Made by a program: the position numbers and the translations under genes. 64,000 nucleotides of DNA from Ciborinia camelliae. Its lineage: Eukaryota > Ascomycota > Leotiomycetes > Helotiales > Sclerotiniaceae. The notes below the pieces were generated by a model that was not told the DNA's origin, did no database searches, and was given only the letters and a program-made list of their open reading frames with translations. The DNA lies in assembly GCA_025890175.1 (NCBI GenBank), contig JANPYM010000015.1:626417-690416 (forward strand). Direction: 5' to 3'. Below are positions 58,093 to 64,000 of this stretch, piece by piece; within the stretch, counting starts at the first letter, position 1; every line of letters begins with the position of its first letter.

Positions 58093-59291
58093 CTAGCTCA
58101 ACAGCTTTATCTCGCCAAGCCCCATACCCTTTACCTCCTCCTGTACATACTCTACAACACGCCTGAAAGTTGCCTTTCCGCCATCACAAGCTCCGCTCTC
58201 AAGATGCTGCGCCAGCCCACTCACAGTCGAGAATTGTGAAACGGCCTTGTTCTTACTTCCCTCGCCCATTAAGGCATGTGGGCAATGGAATGATGTCTCA
58301 TTGAGTGGTACGGGCAAGGACGAATCGCTTGGTAGAAAATTCGGCTGAAGTGCGCCATGCTTTAATTTGCGAGTGGAGGAAAGGCGAGAGGGGGTGTTTG
58401 ATAGCCAGACAAATTGCGAGATCGGAGGGTGAGCACAGACCAGAAGTTTGTGCTAGTTGAGAGAGTGGAAGTAGGTGTGAGGATTGCGGAGGGTGGATAG
58501 GAGTCTAGAAATTCGGTTGAGGTTGGAGTGAGTATTGGACTTCGAATCTGCGATGTCGAAGTCTCAGACGTGTTGTCCTCTGGCAGCCACTGTGCTGTAA
58601 CCCCCCCTGAAGTTATAATTCTTCTTGTATCATTCGCCATAATTGCTGCATTCAGTTTCGTCTTCGTCATCCCAGACACACATCTTCCAGCCTCCAAATG
58701 GTGCAACTGTGCCGACGGGCAATTAAAGCGTTTCTTGCACTTCACATCTGCTACACACTTGATGTCGCTCAGCGGATTATGTCGCACCGACGTCAGATGC
58801 TGCTCCAGCGCAACCCGATTCTTGAAAGTTCTTTGGCATTTCTTACAATTTATTCGCCGGTTGCCGTTGTCTTGTTGTTTTTGTGCGTTTTTCTTTTTGG
58901 CCCCCTTCGGTGGTCTATGTACCTGGCTATGACGAAGATGATCTGTGAGTGCCCTTTCATTTTTGAAATCTCTCTCGCAGTCACAGCACCGAAATTGTGT
59001 CGCAGAAGATAGCGTCATCGCTTGGACAGGGGAATGCGATTGCATGTGTAATGTGTGTAGCAATCTCGTAGGAGAGACGATATTGCAATTATAGCAGTAG
59101 GCGTGCAGGCTCTCGCGTTGATGAGCTTCGAGGGATTGTTTCAGTGCGAAGCCGCGCTTGCATTCAGGGCAGGAGTATTTGTCGATGGAAGGATGACGGG
59201 CTTCGAGGAACTCTTCGTGGCTATCAAATGGATCACAACGCAGGCAGGGGCAATGCTTCATGGACTTTTGATGTTGAATTAGAGATGGCAT
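58093..59291 (-). CDS. C2H2-type zinc-finger protein with probable frameshift
   Basis: ATG 59291 opens 309 codons with cysteine-histidine units: CPCLRCDPFDSHEEFLEARH, CPECKRGFALKQSLEAHQ (classic C2H2), CYNCNIVSPTRLLHTLHMQSH, CCDCERDFKNERALTDHLRH and CKKCQRTFKNRVALEQHLTS, then a serine/threonine-rich linker. The frame stops at 58362. A different frame, STRKLKHGALQPNFLPSD then ETSFHCPHALMG, continues from about 58385 to a stop at 58093 and ends in a block FSTVSGLAQHLESGACDGGK that looks like the natural C-terminus. One extra base in the C5 run at 58389-58393 would join the two, so this is a 1-base deletion, either real or a sequencing error. No good intron explains it. Likely nuclear; function unknown. 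Confidence 0.65.
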
Positions 59292-60201
59292 TTTGGTGGC
59301 AGTAGTATATGATATTAACGTCGTAGGAAGGTAAATAAAAGGGTTATTCGATGGGGAAGGGGTGGATAAATGAGAGCGAAACTGAGTGAAGTGAGAATGT
59401 GCTGGATAGGTATATCAAGATTGTGTAGTAAATAATAGATAAGTGGCAAATCATATGAAGCAATTAAATGTTTGCTTAAGTTTCTTAAAACCGGATTTCT
59501 GATAAAATGCAATGTGCCGTTGTGCATGCATACAGCGGCTAAATTAATATACCAAAACAAGCAAGTATTACTCTTAATATCACAGATCGAACAGAACAAC
59601 ATCTACAATATTAGTTGCCCTTTTTCGCCTATTTAGAATCTAAACCCCGGGTTAAATTTTTTCAAGTCACCTAAGTCACCTTCTTGGCTGTTTTGATGGA
59701 CTGTTGGTCAAGGCCGAAGATTAATGATATGCACAGTTTGCACATGATTTTTAAAGTCCTGCAAACATTTGAGAACAAGACCTTCAAATCGACAAATAGA
59801 AAGAGCATATGATATTCCTGTGAGATTTTTGGAATAACTTTTAACTTGAAAATGAATATCCATCCATATGATTCATCATTTTGTGGGAAGCAGCATAACT
59901 CCATGACCGATACTCAAAAGTATTTTGATCCTCTCCAATACATATAATTTTGTATTGGGCTTTTTATAAACAAGGGGGAGGGGAAATGGATCATCGAATA
60001 AAAGCTACTCCTTAAGACTCTAAAGATAACCCAATTAGAGTAGCTGTATACTGAACTTTTCTTGTTCCTGTTGACAGGAGAGTGCGAGTGCTACCATCAA
60101 GTCAATAGGACCGATCCAGCGGCTAAAAATATCATCTGGGGTTATATCTCTCTAGAGATTACATAACAATCTTTTGATGTTATGTTCGTTTTGGAAGCTA
60201 G
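59292..60201. other. Gene-free spacer
   Basis: Nothing supported; frames of 77-95 codons at 59315 and 59671 are hydrophobic but lack motifs and suitable context. Confidence 0.4.
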
Positions 60202-60318
60202 TGTCATGCACGACACCAGGGCATATGGGAATCGCAACTATATAAAGGTGCTAGTCGTACTAGCTAGGCTAGCTAGGCTATATGTCATTCACTAGGCTAG
60301 AGGCCTATTTGCATGACA
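60202..60318. mobile_element. 117-bp LTR-like element with perfect TSD GCTAG
   Basis: Ends TGTCATGCA and TGCATGACA are a perfect 9-bp inverted repeat with TG...CA termini, flanked by GCTAG at 60197-60201 and 60319-60323. Inside are TATATAAAGG, a CTAGCTAGGCTAGCTAGGC stretch, and TGTCATTCACTAGGC shared with 10767-10781. It is either a very short solo LTR (TRIM-like) or a MITE; the 5-bp duplication and TG/CA ends favour LTR. Confidence 0.8.
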
Positions 60319-60600
60319 GCTAGTGGATGGACGATAAAACTCAGCATTTCCCGATTACATTTTTTTTGCAGGAAATCCAATCTGCCGACGGAGTTATTCA
60401 CATTCTCTGGGATCTCATGTTTAAAGCTCGGCCGTAGTATCTGAATTACTTTTTGTATTCTTTATGTAGTTATATTATCTATATTTTGTTAGACTCATTA
60501 TAGATTTTATTGTTATTAAGTGTCACCGTTATCAAAGTTATAATTAATTTCATAAGTGTAAATTTTTATTTAATAATATTTTTTATTTTTTTGGGGTTTT
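60319..60600. other. A/T-rich spacer beside the LTR
   Basis: Base composition becomes increasingly A/T-rich toward 60600. No gene is seen. Confidence 0.4.
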
Positions 60601-60782
60601 ATTTTTTAGTTTAAAATGTTTAGTAGACTCACCACTGGCAGTGCCGACAAAAGGAAATTTCTGATTTAACTGTAATAAAGTTATTTTTTGTATTTTATTT
60701 TTTAGTTTAAAATGTCTACTCGATTTAGTAGACTCACCAGTGCCGACAAAAGGAAATTTCTAACTTAGCTGTGGTAAAGTTA
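60601..60782. repeat. Tandem duplication (96-bp spacing) 3' of the SIM-protein gene
   Basis: Two direct copies start at 60601 and 60697. Both begin ATTTTTTAGTTTAAAATGT and share TAGTAGACTCACCA, GTGCCGACAAAAGGAAATTT and TAAAGTTA, with small indels between. The right copy ends 19 bp before the stop codon of the small gene at 60801. Confidence 0.85.
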
Positions 60783-60800
60783 GATGAAGTTTATGTGAAG

Positions 60801-61454
60801 TTATTCCAAGTCCTTAGTTAAATCAATCACTTCGACGACCTTCTTAGAAGAGCGACGTTGACGTTTAACATTTTTGAATTCATATCGAAGAAACGAATTT
60901 GCAGCATCGACGGATCTCTTTCGTTTGCGAGCCACCGTCTTCTGCAAAAACTGTACCGCCGACTCGGTCCCGAGAAATTGTGCAATGTCCAGGGGAAAAG
61001 TTTCTGTAGACGCTGCATCTTGAAGTAATTGTTTCGCCATTCGGCAAGTGCTCCTCGCGGTATACGTGCGCGGTTTCCACGGATCGGTTTCGTGGGCTTC
61101 GCCGCCAGGGATGTGTTTCTTGGCTTCGAGCGTCATTTCCTGGCTAACCTTGAGTGAGGCTCCAATGGGTGATTTTTTGTGGGCGGTGATGCCGTAAATA
61201 GAGCAAAGCTGAAGCAGGTGTGCCTGTTCGCTGGTGCACCAATGATATTTGCTGGTTATAGCGATGGTTTCTGTTTCCTCCTCCTCGATATCCTCCATGA
61301 CTGTGTTGTCCTGCATGGTTGGCATTTCGAGTATCTCTTGTTCTTCCACGAATAAGCTTGTTTCCTCCTCAATGACATCCTCGATGACTATGTCCTTCAT
61401 GGTTGACATTTCGGATTGATTCTCTTGTTCGTTGGGGTGATTCGGCTGCATCAT
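60801..61454 (-). CDS. Small SIM-containing basic protein, unknown
   Basis: ATG 61454 opens an intronless 217-aa frame. The N-terminus is acidic with a duplicated pattern (TMKDIVIEDVIEEE and TMQDNTVMEDIEEEE, about residues 18-62). A folded-looking middle follows (YHWCTSEQAHLLQLCSIYGI, then WKPRTYTARSTCRMAKQLL). The C-terminus is basic (VARKRKRSVD, VKRQRRSSKK), a probable nuclear signal, and ends VVEVIDLTKDLE. VEVIDLT is a textbook SUMO-interacting motif (hydrophobic core followed by acidic residues). A nuclear SUMO-linked role is inferred. I do not recognise the family. It sits between transposon traces, so it may be accessory. Confidence 0.55.
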   Translation of the reverse strand: MMQPNHPNEQENQSEMSTMKDIVIEDVIEEETSLFVEEQEILEMPTMQDNTVMEDIEEEETETIAITSKYHWCTSEQAHLLQLCSIYGITAHKKSPIGASLKVSQEMTLEAKKHIPGGEAHETDPWKPRTYTARSTCRMAKQLLQDAASTETFPLDIAQFLGTESAVQFLQKTVARKRKRSVDAANSFLRYEFKNVKRQRRSSKKVVEVIDLTKDLE

Positions 61455-62233
61455 AACTATCTTGGCTTCCTAAGCCTAAGTTTCTATGTAGGAGTTAAGA
61501 AGTATGTGAAGTTGTGATTTGTTTGTTTGAATATTTGAATAAAAAAGATAATTTGTATTGGGGGGATTCGGTCTTTTTTATCTTCCTCCAAGCTACGATG
61601 TTCAATTCTTATTCCATTCTTGTTCAATCCTTATTCTATTCTTGTTCTGTTCTTGTTCTATTCTTGTTCTTTCCCTCTTCTCATGCTGTCACCTCTCTGG
61701 TATCCTTGGATCTTGATGGACCAGCTTCTGCACAATCCCATTGTTATTGCGTCGCTTATTTCAGGAGAGAACAACAAAATTCAGAACAAAGCTATTGTTT
61801 GAAATGCCAAGGTTCTTTGAACAAAACAAATCATATTCAGAGAGATTTTTTCCCCCTCATCGGGGAATGGAGACAAAACCACGTTTAGATAAAACATATG
61901 ATGATGAATGTCTAACAATATGATTAACACAAAATGATCCCTTCACCATACAATCTTCTACCAAAAACTCCGAGTTTCCAACGTTCTGACATCTGGAGGA
62001 AAAAAAGAGCATTGTATATATAGGAAACGAAAGAACAATTACCATAAGCTTGTTTTCATCCAGTTCATCAAACCGTACAATCCGAAAATCCATTATCCAA
62101 TTTGAAATTGAACAAATGCAGCCATTTCCTCTCGAACAATCAAAAGAAAATACTTCATGATTTGCCCAAGGTAGTACCACGTAATTGTCTCTAGGTGCAC
62201 CGGTGGAATTATACGATATTATTATAGATTGGG
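61455..62233. other. Spacer with TTGTTC-rich tract
   Basis: CTTATTCTATTCTTGTTCTGTTCTTGTT runs at about 61605-61675. The 124-codon frame at 61514 is low-complexity and not accepted. Confidence 0.4.
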
Positions 62234-62408
62234 TGTTACGGTAGGCCTAGAAGAGTGCCTGAGATATCAGGCATCTCTCTTCGCTAGGTCGTACAGCCGT
62301 ACGGCTGTACTACCTACCTTACGCATATAAAGGGCTTCGCCCTTTATAGGTGTAAGGCTCTTCAAGCAATACATTATATTTCACCCTCGATGCGTCAGCA
62401 TCGTGACA
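62234..62408. mobile_element. Solo LTR, hairpin family, copy 2 (175 bp), TSD TTGGG
   Basis: It begins TGTTACGGTAG and ends GCATCGTGACA, flanked by TTGGG at 62229-62233 and 62409-62413. It aligns along its length with 10861-11054. Hairpins: TGCCTGAGATATCAGGCA, the 20-bp palindrome at 62291-62310, the TATAAAGGGC/GCCCTTTATA stem at 62326-62348 and CGATGC/GCATCG near the end. Same orientation as copy 1. Confidence 0.92.
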
Positions 62409-63009
62409 TTGGGATATCTAGACACCGACAAAAAGATCCGAGTCTCTAGCATGCATGCATGAAGGACACGAATTTCCAAAGTACAAACTCTGCTCGATAC
62501 CACGATACACGATACACAAACTAAACGATCCAAAGAATTGAAGAGCTAAGAGCTAAGAATTAAACCAGACCAGACCAAGCAACGAATCTCTAACTCCAGA
62601 TCCGCTATTTTTTTTGCTTTCAAACGTTTCTGCGGTTATCTTGCTTAGACTACCTACTAACTGGGAAATATATATATTCTATATATTACTACTTTCCCAA
62701 TCCCCGTCTTCCCCATCCTCCCCATTTCGGTAAACTCGACAACATCTTTTATACCCCTATAAATATCAATATAAGCTACCTTCCTCCCCCTTCCATCCTC
62801 CCCCTTCCATCCTCTCCTCCCCCATCCCCCTCCTCCATCCCCATCCCCAAAACCCCTTCTTCCAACATCCAACATCCAAATAAATATAATCCCCACAAAT
62901 TTAATCCAAATCCCAAGCGACCAAAATCAGAAATCAGAAATCAGAAATCAAGAATCAAGAATCAAAAGAGATCTTCTCTCATTATCCCATTATCTTATCC
63001 CATTATCCT
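62409..63009. other. Pyrimidine-rich spacer
   Basis: Contains CCCCCTTCCATCC runs (62785-62850) and AATCAGAAATCAGAAATCAG (62924-62950). No gene supported. Confidence 0.45.
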
Positions 63010-63172
63010 ATACCATACCATACCATACCATACCATACCATACCATACCATACCATACCATACCATACCATACCATACCATACCATACCATACCATACCA
63101 TACCATACCATACCATACCATACCATACCATATCATACCATCCCATACCATACATACCATACCATACATATA
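63010..63172. repeat. (CATAC)n pentamer array
   Basis: About 30 TACCA/CATAC units, near perfect until 63130 and then interrupted. The spurious 63-codon GMVWY frame on the minus strand derives from it. Confidence 0.95.
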
Positions 63173-63336
63173 TACGTATCCCTTCTACCAACAAATCGCT
63201 GCAGAAAGTATTGATTAATTCGAGTCATTCACACTCTACCTCTCCCTTTCCCTTTCCCCATCCCCCATCCCCATCCTTCCCCATCCCTATCCTTCCCCAT
63301 CCAACTCCGATCTACTAAAATATCCAAGACTCAAAA

Positions 63337-63395
63337 TCCCAATCCCAATCCCAATCCCAATCCCAATCCCAATCCAAATCCAAATCCAAATCCAA
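63337..63395. repeat. (CCCAAT)n / (CCAAAT)n hexamer array
   Basis: About six CCCAAT units pass into CCAAAT units. Flanked by other C-rich simple sequence. Confidence 0.9.
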
Positions 63396-64000
63396 GAAAT
63401 GGTAGACATTGGGGGTATAGTAGAACCTTTCAAAATACAGTAATCCCCACCCACCTCCCCCTCCCCCTAAAAGTATAAACCCCGGCAGGTTTTCCTCCCA
63501 CAAGGAAACCGACCATATCTCATCTCAACTTAAGTACCTAGGTATACAGTACTCTACAAATATATACCCACACTACACACTACATAAAACCCCCAAACCC
63601 CAAACCCCAAACCCACAATCCACAAGTCACAACACTCACTCAAGTCACAACACTCACTCACTCACTCACCCACATAAAATAGAAGCATACGACGAAAAGA
63701 AAAGAACTCTTCTAAAATTATACATTTTCATTTTACCAAAAAGGACTTTTTTTCCAAAGCTACTGCCTTTCCCGGTAGGTTCAACCGATCTGATCCGATC
63801 TGATCCGATCGCTCTACTCCATTTGACTCCATCCATCCATTCATCCAATCTAATTGGATTTACAAAAGAAAAAAAAATGAAGAGAATATTCCGTGTATGG
63901 GCTGAATCTGTGTACCACCTTCCCAGATGTAAGCCCACCCCCCAACTGTGAACGCCATACCTTGACGCCATGCCATCGCTATGGAGAAGAAAGAGGCCAA
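63396..64000. other. Spacer at window end
   Basis: ACCCCAAACCCCAAACCCC at about 63590, CACTCACTCACTC at 63650 and TCTGATCCGATCTGATCCGATC at about 63790. The AACCCC run is not the fungal telomere repeat. No gene supported. Confidence 0.45.

Noticed and set aside
63003..63194. GMVWY repeat peptide on the minus strand
   Set aside because: It is a translation of the CATAC pentamer array.
63585..63615. AACCCC run as a telomere
   Set aside because: The fungal telomere repeat is CCCTAA/TTAGGG; this is a short CCCCAAA run among other simple repeats.
1..64000. tRNA genes, CRISPR arrays, biosynthetic cluster
   Set aside because: No cloverleaf with a GGTTCGAATCC-type arm was found by eye, though a tRNA could be missed and tRNAscan-SE would settle it. 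There is no spaced repeat array, and the gene content does not form a pathway.

Overview
The window looks like nuclear DNA of a filamentous ascomycete (Pezizomycotina). The pointers are short introns with CTAAC/CTGAC branch points, a dispersed single 5S rRNA gene, a cpc-1/cpcA-type leader, and a long A/T-only block with RIP-like decay. The style (AT islands beside gene-dense DNA, many CCTA/GGTA microsatellites, HNH and odd C2H2 proteins) suggests Leotiomycetes, possibly Helotiales, but that is an inference. All exon structures were built by hand from splice signals and reading frame.

Layout. 1-10740 is an extremely AT-rich, RIP-like block. A Ty3/gypsy integrase is still readable in it (about 690-1990, + strand), and it holds AT-rich tandem repeats and short unmutated LTR islands. 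Solo LTRs with perfect 5-bp target duplications lie at 2633-2808, 10861-11054 and 62234-62408. The last two are one family, whose LTR is a chain of hairpins. A 117-bp LTR-like element at 60202-60318 also has a perfect target duplication.

The genic part holds, in order: an NCS1 nucleobase/allantoin-type permease (12080-14172, +); a five-exon 1745-aa multi-zinc-finger protein with an assembly gap (20654-15167, -); cpc1, the GCN4-type bZIP, with two uORFs and a long stop-free upstream extension of its frame (24135-25739, +); a decayed multi-pass membrane protein gene (30410-32117, +); a CCCH plus RBR ubiquitin ligase (33626-36145, +); an HNH-type protein (38290-36908, -); a 420-bp Mutator-like MITE (39131-39550); a coiled-coil ORF beside a GH3 beta-glucosidase relic (40587-41973, -); a second bZIP factor (44663-42156, -); CAF40/RCD1 of CCR4-NOT (47760-46508, -); an NCLX-like cation exchanger (51835-48585, -); BRN1, the condensin kleisin, with a complete 5S rRNA gene inside its second intron (52805-56399, +); a C2H2 protein with a probable frameshift (59291-58093, -); and a small SUMO-interacting-motif protein (61454-60801, -).

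The genes do not form a cluster or pathway. Housekeeping functions (BRN1, CAF40, CPC1, exchanger) alternate with lineage-type accessory genes and relics. Long gene-poor spacers are filled with simple repeats. The strongest leads are the cpc1 non-AUG extension, the 5S gene nested in the BRN1 intron, the readable integrase fossil with strand-biased decay, the hairpin LTR family and the MITE with a 9-bp target duplication.
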